From NCBI GenBank assembly GCA_900321845.1, contig ONXT01000203.1, positions 1-5,658 on the forward strand: a DNA stretch of 5,658 nt, in the 5' to 3' direction. The notes below the pieces were generated by a model. It was not told where the DNA came from. It saw nothing but the letters and a program-made list of their open reading frames with translations, and did no database searches. Every line of letters begins with the position of its first letter. Within the stretch, counting starts at the first letter, position 1. Source of the stretch: an uncultured Bacteroidales bacterium. Lineage in GTDB: Bacteria; Bacteroidota; Bacteroidia; Bacteroidales; WCHB1-69. Shown in pieces: positions 1 to 5,116 of the stretch. The position numbers and the translations under genes were made by a program.

Positions 1-69
1 CACCGGTCTGTCGGAGGGAGAATTGTTGGGATAGCGCATAGTGCAAATTGTGGGTTGCCCGCCAGTCGC

Positions 70-116
70 ATTCTCAATGTCATCGTTAAAATAAATATGA
101 ATTAGGTATTGAGAAT
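70..116. repeat. 9-bp perfect inverted repeat upstream of iorA
   Basis: ATTCTCAAT at 70-78 is exactly mirrored by ATTGAGAAT at 108-116, with 29 bp between the arms. The right arm covers the TTG (109-111) that serves as the -33 element of the predicted iorA promoter, so a protein bound to both arms, or a DNA loop, could control promoter access. The octamer ATGAATTA also occurs directly repeated at 97-104 and 118-125, 21 bp apart, about two helical turns. The symmetry is read directly from the sequence. An operator role is inference, since the region is A/T-rich and short repeats arise easily there. Confidence 0.5.
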
Positions 117-139
117 TATGAATTAATTTCGTACCTTTG
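109..139 (+). promoter_or_regulatory. Bacteroidetes-type promoter of the ior operon
   Basis: TACCTTTG at 132-139 matches the Bacteroidetes -7 consensus TAnnTTTG. It is preceded after 20 bp by TTG at 109-111, which fits the -33 element (TTTG/TTG) of the primary sigma factor of this phylum. Transcription would start a few bases beyond 139, giving an A/T-rich leader of roughly 60 nt before the ATG at 207. The leader has no clear Shine-Dalgarno motif, which is usual for these bacteria. This is the only one of the three promoters in the window with a well-spaced -33 element. Confidence 0.7.
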
Positions 140-206
140 CAGCCGTTCGCATAATTTGCAGGAAAAATCTAATCTATTATAAATCAATAAAAATAAAATC
201 ATCTTT

Positions 207-1811
207 ATGTCAAAAATTCTTTTGTTAGGTGACGAAGCCATTGCGCAGGGCGCTCTTGACGCTGGCTTGTCGGGCGTGTATGCCTATCCGGGCACGCCCT
301 CCACTGAAATCACGGAGTACATCCAAGCCTCGAAACAGGCCAAGGAAGGACACATCCACAGCATCTGGTGCGGCAATGAAAAAACCGCTATGGAGTCCGC
401 TATCGGCATGTCCTACGCCGGCAAGCGGGCTATGGTCTGCATGAAACACGTGGGTCTCAATGTGGCTGCCGACCCCTTCATGAACGCCTCCATCACGGGT
501 GCTCACGGCGGTTTGGTGGTGCTCGTGGCCGACGACCCCTCCATGCACTCCTCACAAGACGAACAGGACTCCCGCTGCTATGCCAAGTTCGCGATGATCC
601 CGGCTTTTGAACCCTCTAACCAACAGGAAGCCTATGACCTGACTCGCTACGCTTTCGATTTCTCCGAAAAATACCACACACCGGTCCTCCTTCGCGTGAC
701 CACCCGTCTGGCACACTCCCGCTCGGGCGTTGAACGCAAGGAAGCTCGTCCGCAAAACGAACTCAGCATCTGCCCCAATCCGAAGCAGTACATCCTGCTC
801 CCCGCCAACGCACGTGGCTTCTACCGCGACCTGCTCGCCAAACAACCCCACTTTGAAGAGGAATCCGAAAAATCACCCTTCAACAAGTATATCGACGGCA
901 CAGACAAGTCGATGGGCATCATCGCCACAGGTATCGCTTACAACTACCTGATGGAAAATTTCGTTGGCAAGACCTGCCCCTATCCGGTACTGAAAATTTC
1001 GCAATATCCTGCCCCGGCCAAATTGGTCGCCAAGATGGTTGATGAATGCGAAAGCGTTCTCGTGGCCGAAGAGGGCTATCCGGTCATTGAAGACCAACTC
1101 CGCGGACTGCTCAACCGCACCGGCAACATCCACGGCCGCATGGACGGTGCCCTCCCGCGCGATGGCGAACTCAACCCCAACCTGCTGGCCAAGAGCCTCG
1201 GTATGGAGGATACCTGCGGTGCTCCCGTTCCGAACATCGTCGCTCCCCGTCCGCCTGCGCTCTGCAACGGCTGTCCTCACATCGACACCTACCTCGCCAT
1301 CAACGAAGCGATGGCCGAATACGGTCCCGGCAAGGTGTTCGCCGACATCGGATGCTACACGCTCGGCGCCCTTCCGCCCTACAAAGCCATCTACACCACT
1401 GTTGACATGGGTGCTTCCATCACTATGGCCAAGGGTGCAGCCGATGCTGGCGTCAGCCCGGTTTTGGCCGTTATCGGCGACTCCACCTTCACCCATAGCG
1501 GTATGACCTCTCTGTTGGACGCCATCTACGAAAACGCCTCCATTACCGTGATGATTCTCGACAACAGCACCACAGGTATGACGGGCGGTCAGGATTCACA
1601 CGCGCTCGGTCGTATCGGCAACATCTGCAAGGGTTTGGGCGTGGATGAAAAACACATCCGCATCATCACCCCGCTGAAGAACAAACACGCCGAAAACGTC
1701 CAGGTGATCAAGGAAGAATTGGCTTACCAAGGCGTTTCAGTCATCGTTCCCACACGTGAGTGCATCCAGACCTTGAGCCGCAGAATGAAAGCCCAACAGA
1801 AAAAAAAGTAA
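207..1811 (+). CDS. iorA: Indolepyruvate:ferredoxin oxidoreductase, alpha subunit
   Basis: This is the large, thiamine diphosphate-binding subunit of a cytoplasmic 2-oxoacid:ferredoxin oxidoreductase. The enzyme decarboxylates aryl pyruvates (indolepyruvate, phenylpyruvate, hydroxyphenylpyruvate) to aryl-acetyl-CoA and passes electrons to ferredoxin. The 534 residues begin with the pyrimidine-binding domain: YPGTPSTE at 27-34, NEK at 57-59 whose Glu should activate the cofactor, and SSQDEQDSR at 115-123. A middle domain follows, then the TPP/Mg domain with LCNGCPH at 352-358 and the GD...N signature at G424, D425 and N453. The protein stops soon after the end of the TPP domain (IVPTRECIQ), so the C-terminal two-cluster 4Fe-4S ferredoxin domain of archaeal-type IorA (about 600 residues or more) is absent. 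The stop lies just after an eight-A run (1800-1807), but other frames beyond it encode no cysteine clusters, so this looks like a natural short form. iorB follows after 128 bp. Family assignment is secure; substrate preference is inferred. Confidence 0.93.
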   Translation: MSKILLLGDEAIAQGALDAGLSGVYAYPGTPSTEITEYIQASKQAKEGHIHSIWCGNEKTAMESAIGMSYAGKRAMVCMKHVGLNVAADPFMNASITGAHGGLVVLVADDPSMHSSQDEQDSRCYAKFAMIPAFEPSNQQEAYDLTRYAFDFSEKYHTPVLLRVTTRLAHSRSGVERKEARPQNELSICPNPKQYILLPANARGFYRDLLAKQPHFEEESEKSPFNKYIDGTDKSMGIIATGIAYNYLMENFVGKTCPYPVLKISQYPAPAKLVAKMVDECESVLVAEEGYPVIEDQLRGLLNRTGNIHGRMDGALPRDGELNPNLLAKSLGMEDTCGAPVPNIVAPRPPALCNGCPHIDTYLAINEAMAEYGPGKVFADIGCYTLGALPPYKAIYTTVDMGASITMAKGAADAGVSPVLAVIGDSTFTHSGMTSLLDAIYENASITVMILDNSTTGMTGGQDSHALGRIGNICKGLGVDEKHIRIITPLKNKHAENVQVIKEELAYQGVSVIVPTRECIQTLSRRMKAQQKKK

Positions 1812-1868
1812 TCTGTGACCTGTACAGATGTTGGAAATTGACAAATAATAATAGAAACAATAAATAAT

Positions 1869-1923
1869 TGGACAGTGATTTGCTAAAGTGCCTCATAATC
1901 CACGAATCACAAATCACTGTCCA
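1869..1923. repeat. Perfect 14-bp inverted repeat between iorA and iorB
   Basis: TGGACAGTGATTTG at 1869-1882 pairs perfectly with CAAATCACTGTCCA at 1910-1923 around a 27-nt loop. The stem ends 16 bp before the iorB start codon. AATCAC occurs twice in succession (1905-1910 and 1912-1917), so the left arm has an alternative shorter pairing with 1905-1910. No T-run follows the right arm (CTAAAAAG), so it is not a standard intrinsic terminator. It could stabilise or process the mRNA, adjust the iorA:iorB ratio, or be a copy of a small dispersed repeat. The pairing is seen directly; the role is unknown. Confidence 0.75.
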
Positions 1924-1939
1924 CTAAAAAGTTTAAACA

Positions 1940-2515
1940 ATGAAAGTAGATATAATTTTAGCAGGTGTTGGCGGTCAGGGCATATTGTCTATCGCTTCCG
2001 TCATCGGTATGGCTGCTGTAAAGAAAGGTTTATATTTGAAACAGGCCGAGGTTCATGGTATGAGCCAACGTGGCGGCGACGTGCAGTCCCACTTGCGTCT
2101 GGCCGATTACGAGATCGCTTCCGACCTGATTCCGATGGGCAAGGCCGACCTCGTCATCGCTGTTGAGCCGATGGAATCGCTGCGTTACATGCCGTGGCTG
2201 GCAAAGGACGGCTGGATCATCACCAACGACCAACCCTTCATCAACATCCCGAACTATCCAGAACTTGACGCTTTGAAGGCCGAGTTCGACAAGCTGCCGC
2301 ACAAGGTGGTTTTGAACGCCGACAAAATTGCTGCTGACCTCGGTAGCGCGCGCTCTGCCAATATGGTCATCCTCGGTGCTTCTGCCCCCTTCCTGAAGAT
2401 GGATTACGCGGAAATTGAAGCCGCCGTTAAAGCGCAATTCGAACGCAAAGGCGAACAGGTGGTGAACACCAACCTCGCCTGCCTCAAAGCGGGCTATGAT
2501 ATCGCCAACAGATAA
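1940..2515 (+). CDS. iorB: Indolepyruvate:ferredoxin oxidoreductase, beta subunit
   Basis: This is the small (gamma-type domain) partner of IorA in the aryl-pyruvate oxidoreductase, 191 residues, a usual length for IorB. It opens with a glycine-rich motif, AGVGGQG at 8-14, followed by the hallmark QAEVHGMSQRGGDVQSH at 35-51, both typical of the catalytic gamma domain of 2-oxoacid:ferredoxin oxidoreductases. No cysteine cluster is present, so it does not supply the iron-sulphur domain missing from IorA. The start at 1940 is chosen because the N-terminal motif begins at once and the preceding sequence is A-rich. No TAnnTTTG element is visible in the 128-bp gap, so cotranscription with iorA is likely. 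dfx begins 41 bp downstream. The assignment is secure from motifs and from adjacency to iorA. Confidence 0.93.
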   Translation: MKVDIILAGVGGQGILSIASVIGMAAVKKGLYLKQAEVHGMSQRGGDVQSHLRLADYEIASDLIPMGKADLVIAVEPMESLRYMPWLAKDGWIITNDQPFINIPNYPELDALKAEFDKLPHKVVLNADKIAADLGSARSANMVILGASAPFLKMDYAEIEAAVKAQFERKGEQVVNTNLACLKAGYDIANR

Positions 2516-2556
2516 CAACTGATAGCTTATAAACAGATAAACAAATCAACAAAATC

Positions 2557-2937
2557 ATGGATCTTAAATTTTTCATCTGCAAGCATTGCGGCAACATCAT
2601 CACCCATCTGCTCAGCAGCGGCGTGAACGTGGTTTGCTGCGGAGAACCAATGACCGAACTGATTCCCAACACTTCCGATGGCGCGGGCGAAAAGCACGTT
2701 CCCGTTGTGAAGGTGAACGGACAAGAGGTGACTGTTGAGGTTGGCAGCGTACAGCATCCCTCCCTCCCAGCTCATTACATCCAGTGGATTGCCCTGCAAA
2801 CAGAGAATGGCGTGCAATTCCGCCATCTCAAGCCCGGCGACACTCCCAAGGCCGTGTTCATGCTGGCCGATGGCGAAAAGGCCATTGCCGCCTACGAATA
2901 CTGCAACCTCCACGGATTGTGGAAAACCGAATTGTAA
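2557..2937 (+). CDS. dfx: Desulfoferrodoxin, two-iron superoxide reductase
   Basis: This cytoplasmic enzyme reduces superoxide to hydrogen peroxide without producing O2, a common defence in anaerobes. The 126 residues match the classic two-domain form. The N-terminal desulforedoxin domain has all four Fe ligands: C8, C11, C27 and C28 (CxxC and CC). The C-terminal neelaredoxin domain has the catalytic Fe(His4Cys) ligands H47, H67, H73, C116 and H119. The active-site E45 and K46 precede H47 in EKHVP. Every key residue is present, so it should be a functional 2Fe-SOR. It lies 41 bp after iorB and 39 bp before ferritin, with no recognisable promoter in either gap, suggesting cotranscription. The pairing is sensible: ferritin removes Fe(II) that would otherwise react with the peroxide made here. 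Its electron donor (rubredoxin in several anaerobes) is not encoded in the window. Confidence 0.95.
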   Translation: MDLKFFICKHCGNIITHLLSSGVNVVCCGEPMTELIPNTSDGAGEKHVPVVKVNGQEVTVEVGSVQHPSLPAHYIQWIALQTENGVQFRHLKPGDTPKAVFMLADGEKAIAAYEYCNLHGLWKTEL

Positions 2938-2976
2938 ACCATTATCCTCAATTGTACCAATTTAATTCATAAAAAT

Positions 2977-3462
2977 ATGATTAGCAAGAAATTAGCAAAA
3001 GCCATCAACGACCAAATCAATGCTGAAATGTGGTCGGCCTATCTTTATCTGAGCATGTCGCAAGATGCTTTCAACAAGGGTTATATGGGGGCTTCCCATT
3101 GGTTCAAACATCAGTTCGCTGAGGAACAGGAACACGCCGAAAAGTTCATCGACTATCTTCATTCTCAAGATGCGAAGGTGGTCTTGGCTCCCATTGCCAA
3201 GGTGCAGACCGAATGGAAGTCCATCATGGACATCTTTACTGAAACACTCAAGCACGAGCAGAAGGTGACGGCCATGATCAACAACCTGTGCGAGATTGCC
3301 GAAGCGGACAACGACCGCGCTGCCCAGAACATGCTGGCTTGGTTCATCGACGAGCAGATTGAGGAGGAGGGCAATGTGCGTACCATCATCGCCAAGCTCA
3401 AGTTCATGGAAGGCGACAAAAACGGCTTGTACAATATCGACAAAGAGCTGGCCGGAAGATAA
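2977..3462 (+). CDS. ftnA: Bacterial non-haem ferritin
   Basis: This iron-storage protein should assemble into a 24-subunit cage that oxidises Fe(II) and stores it as a ferric mineral. Its 161 residues are close to the roughly 165 of E. coli FtnA, and the four-helix pattern aligns without gaps to the key positions. The ferroxidase residues are E17, E50, H53, E94 and Q127, with Y24 nearby. The third-site ligands E49, E126, E129 and E130 are also present. There is no haem-ligand methionine argument for a bacterioferritin, and Q127 plus the third site favour FtnA type. It is the last gene of the plus-strand block and is followed by a hairpin and a strong intrinsic terminator. Linkage to superoxide reductase points to expression under oxidative or iron stress, though no specific operator was found before it. 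Confidence 0.95.
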   Translation: MISKKLAKAINDQINAEMWSAYLYLSMSQDAFNKGYMGASHWFKHQFAEEQEHAEKFIDYLHSQDAKVVLAPIAKVQTEWKSIMDIFTETLKHEQKVTAMINNLCEIAEADNDRAAQNMLAWFIDEQIEEEGNVRTIIAKLKFMEGDKNGLYNIDKELAGR

Positions 3463-3470
3463 TAATTGGG

Positions 3471-3493
3471 AATAGTGAATGCTATTCGCTATT
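3471..3493 (+). repeat. Compact hairpin just after the ferritin gene
   Basis: AATAGTGAAT at 3471-3480 pairs with ATTCGCTATT at 3484-3493, leaving a GCT loop. All ten positions pair, one being a T-G wobble (3476 with 3488). It begins 8 bp after the ferritin stop codon and is followed by mixed sequence with no T-tract, so the terminator proper is the next hairpin. It may protect the 3' end of the transcript or be a small repeat remnant. Only the symmetry is certain. Confidence 0.55.
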
Positions 3494-3513
3494 TGTCAGT
3501 GCATCTGATATGG

Positions 3514-3549
3514 AAAGCTGGGGTGAATTTATTTCCCCGGCTTTTTTTT
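3514..3549 (+). terminator. Intrinsic terminator of the ior-dfx-ftnA block
   Basis: AAAGCTGGGG at 3514-3523 pairs with CCCCGGCTTT at 3535-3544 around an 11-nt loop, with one T-G wobble. The right arm runs straight into eight T residues (3542-3549). This is a textbook Rho-independent terminator for plus-strand transcription. The minus-strand regulator gene converges from the other side and ends at 3576. Read on that strand, the same stem is followed by only three U residues and then mixed sequence, so termination there would be weaker. Confidence 0.9.
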
Positions 3550-3575
3550 GTGCGGATCGGTATGCCGCGTCTGGC

Positions 3576-4157
3576 TTATTCCTCAATGAGGTTGTTCAGC
3601 ATGGCATACACGGTGAGGCCGGCGATGGACTTGATGCCGGTTTTCCTGACAATGTTTTTGCGATGGGTGATGATGGTGTGGACGGAGAGGTGCATGTCGG
3701 TGGCGATAGCCTTGTTGGTCATGCCTTTCGCCAACTTTATGAGCACGGCGCGTTCGCGGTCGGAAAGGTCGTAGATGTCGGGACTCTCGCTGTGGCCACT
3801 CGCTGATTCCAATGCCTCCGTCAGTTTGCTTTCGATTTTTTGCAGATTGTCGTCAATCTCGACCACCCCATCGAAATGCTTGAGCACTTGTGAATCGAAG
3901 TAGTTGTAAACCAATGCGATGATGGGAACGTTTGGCAGGTCTTGAAAGAGGGCTCTGAATGTGAAAAGTTTGGAATAGTCAATCAGTTGCGGATTCAAGA
4001 CGACGATGTCTGGCTTGACCACGATGAGGCGTTCTGCAATCCGGTCCAACGTGTCGGCGGTGGCCTCCACATCAAATTGTACGCTCTCTTGCAGCAATCG
4101 GCAGAAGCCGGCCGTCACAATCGGGGATTTTTCAATCAAAAAAACTCTTGTTTTCAT
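3576..4157 (-). CDS. LuxR/NarL-type regulator with a degenerate receiver domain
   Basis: A 193-residue cytoplasmic DNA-binding regulator. Residues 1-117 resemble a response-regulator receiver fold (RVFLIEKSPIV at the start, then PDIVVLNP at 49-56). The usual acidic pair is E9-K10, and the phospho-acceptor Asp is replaced by N55, so ordinary aspartyl phosphorylation looks impossible. A short linker leads to a clear LuxR/NarL helix-turn-helix at about 130-190: LSDRERAVLIKLAKG at 131-145, NKAIA at 148-152, then a recognition helix beginning SVHTIITHRK. Its ATG overlaps the stop of the upstream hemerythrin gene by 4 bp (ATGA, 4154-4157), so the two are probably translationally coupled and work together. 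Plausible signals are protein-protein contact with the hemerythrin protein or a ligand; plausible targets are its own operon or the divergent feoAB. The family is secure; signal and targets are inference. Confidence 0.85.
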   Translation of the reverse strand: MKTRVFLIEKSPIVTAGFCRLLQESVQFDVEATADTLDRIAERLIVVKPDIVVLNPQLIDYSKLFTFRALFQDLPNVPIIALVYNYFDSQVLKHFDGVVEIDDNLQKIESKLTEALESASGHSESPDIYDLSDRERAVLIKLAKGMTNKAIATDMHLSVHTIITHRKNIVRKTGIKSIAGLTVYAMLNNLIEE

Positions 4158-4843
4158 TGTGCCGCCGTTTTGTTTTCCAAAGATTCAACGTAGGGTATCA
4201 GTATCTTATCCTCTATCAGTGCGTGCGTGCTGAGGTCGCTGGAGAGTTGGAACAGGTCGAACAGCAGCGAAATCCGTTCCTTGGGCATGATGTCGCCAGG
4301 CAGATATTTGATGAGGATGTTGGTCAAATCCTCGAGTTTGTCCTCGATATTGCTGTGGTTTTCCTCAAACTGGTTGATGGAGTAGCCCTCCGACTTCCGG
4401 TTGTCGCACAGACTGACGATGTAGGGGAAAACGGTATTCTCCTCGTAGAGGAAGTGGTTTTGCACCTCGTTCTTGTATTCGCCGAAGAAGCGCAGCAGGA
4501 TGTCCTTGTGGTTGGGCTTGCAGGCGTTGGCGATGCGGTTGAGGTGCTGCTCGATGTGCGGGATTCGTTCGCACAGGTAATAATTGTGCGAAGCAATCAG
4601 GTAGGGGAGCAGCCCCGACATGTCAGTGCGGGCAATCTCCTCTTCCGTAGGCAGGTAGTGTCTGTCGCTATAGACGTTGCATATCAGGAGGAAAAACTGC
4701 GGGTCGATGCCATTCAACTGGCACACTTCGGCAACGGTCTTCTCTCCGAATCCGAGTTCGATTTTGAAGCGTTGCAGTGTCAACACCAGACTATGGTTGC
4801 TGATGAGCACGTCGGAAAGCTTCATTTTTGAGGTGAAAAACAT
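4154..4843 (-). CDS. Hemerythrin-domain protein, RIC/YtfE-like
   Basis: A soluble di-iron protein, 229 residues from the chosen start. The N-terminal ~60 residues (MKLSDVLISNHSLV from residue 7, then the KTVAEVCQLNGIDP region) resemble the ScdA_N/DUF542 domain, but the usual CC pair is replaced: the matching stretch reads IELGFGEKT. The C-terminal hemerythrin-like four-helix domain has H86, H130 with E134 (HxxxE), H163, and H207 with E211 (HxxxE). H112 is the likely remaining ligand. The 44-residue spacing between the last two His matches YtfE. RIC proteins help repair iron centres after NO or oxidative damage, and other hemerythrins sense O2. The ATG at 4843 is preferred over one at 4909 because the only -7 element (4872-4879) would start transcription downstream of 4909; a further in-frame ATG at 4825 is possible. 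It overlaps the regulator gene by 4 bp. The family is confident; exact role (repair, sensing or storage) is open. Confidence 0.85.
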   Translation of the reverse strand: MFFTSKMKLSDVLISNHSLVLTLQRFKIELGFGEKTVAEVCQLNGIDPQFFLLICNVYSDRHYLPTEEEIARTDMSGLLPYLIASHNYYLCERIPHIEQHLNRIANACKPNHKDILLRFFGEYKNEVQNHFLYEENTVFPYIVSLCDNRKSEGYSINQFEENHSNIEDKLEDLTNILIKYLPGDIMPKERISLLFDLFQLSSDLSTHALIEDKILIPYVESLENKTAAQ

Positions 4844-4871
4844 AATGTCGGTTTTGATGATTAATCGGGCG

Positions 4872-4879
4872 CAAAAGTA
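4872..4879 (-). promoter_or_regulatory. -7 element of the hemerythrin-regulator operon
   Basis: On the minus strand this reads TACTTTTG, matching the Bacteroidetes TAnnTTTG element. Transcription would start near 4866, leaving a leader of about 20 nt before the ATG at 4843. No TTTG/TTG lies at the normal distance; the nearest TTG (4909-4907) is 27 bp upstream. A weak -33 suggests dependence on an activator. Confidence 0.6.
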
Positions 4880-4931
4880 CACATTTTTCCGATGTGGGTT
4901 CTTAATCAATTGTGGCGACTGTACATCCCAG

Positions 4932-4999
4932 ATTCATTATTAGTGGTGAATAGCCATTATGGGTGATGATAATTCCGTAATTCATCATTATTGGTGAAT
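4932..4999. promoter_or_regulatory. Repeated palindromic motifs in the divergent control region
   Basis: A 20-mer occurs twice in the same orientation, at 4932-4951 and 4980-4999, with 18 of 20 bases identical (consensus ATTCATYATTAKTGGTGAAT). Each copy is itself partly palindromic, with perfect outer ATTCA/TGAAT arms; the second copy is self-complementary at 16 of 20 positions. A degenerate third copy sits at about 4949-4968 (CATTAT.GGTGA core). The second copy ends 21 bp before the feoAB -7 element, in the place where a -33 box would be and where class II activators bind. This fits a dimeric regulator of feoAB and/or the divergent hemerythrin operon. The regulator could be Fur-like, Crp/Fnr-like or the neighbouring LuxR protein; the sequence does not decide. 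Confidence 0.6.
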
Positions 5000-5020
5000 C
5001 GGCGATTAGGTGGATTTGCG

Positions 5021-5028
5021 TACTTTTG
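5021..5028 (+). promoter_or_regulatory. -7 element of feoAB
   Basis: TACTTTTG matches TAnnTTTG and lies within GTACTTTTGC, the same core as the divergent promoter. Transcription should begin near 5034, giving a leader of about 80 nt before the ATG at 5117. No TTTG/TTG stands about 20 bp upstream; the nearest suitable TTG is 27 bp away (4991-4993), inside the second palindromic repeat. An ATG at 5090 is in frame but hits TAA two codons later, so it is not a start. Confidence 0.65.
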
Positions 5029-5116
5029 CATCCTTAAAGTGGATAGAATGCAGTGAACTAAAGGAACTTTGAGCCGATGAGGCCAATCAATGAATTAATG
5101 AATCAACCAATATACC

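Noticed and set aside
1..34. Possible last ten codons of an upstream plus-strand gene (TGLSEGELLG then TAG at 32-34)
   Set aside because: It is too short to support; other frames and the minus strand (ATG at 83 or 39) are also open to the window edge.
873..1496. 207-codon open frame on the minus strand inside iorA
   Set aside because: It is antisense to the well-supported TPP and middle domains of iorA, has no recognisable motif, and arises from the codon bias of iorA. The same applies to the minus-strand frames at 225-548 and 552-851.
1800..1808. Eight-A slippery run at the end of iorA as a programmed frameshift or a frameshift error
   Set aside because: Both alternative frames downstream reach stops without any cysteine-cluster ferredoxin sequence, so no longer product is implied.
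1811..1829. 6-bp stem (ATCTGT/ACAGAT) right after iorA
   Set aside because: It is short, A/T-rich and without a T-tract, and the 14-bp inverted repeat nearby is far stronger.
1888..2166. 92-codon plus-strand frame spanning the gap and the iorB start
   Set aside because: It overlaps iorB in another frame and starts inside the inverted-repeat loop; no protein features.
2030..2518. 162-codon minus-strand frame opposite iorB
   Set aside because: It is a shadow of iorB, which has clear family motifs on the plus strand.
4148..4831. 227-codon open frame on the plus strand
   Set aside because: It mirrors the hemerythrin gene, whose metal ligands identify the minus strand as coding. Its translation is Val/Leu/Glu-rich without domain signs.
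4961..4990. Classical Fur box
   Set aside because: TGATGATAATT and AATTCATCA form an imperfect inverted repeat reminiscent of a Fur site, but spacing and base matches are too poor to call it over the 20-mer repeat.
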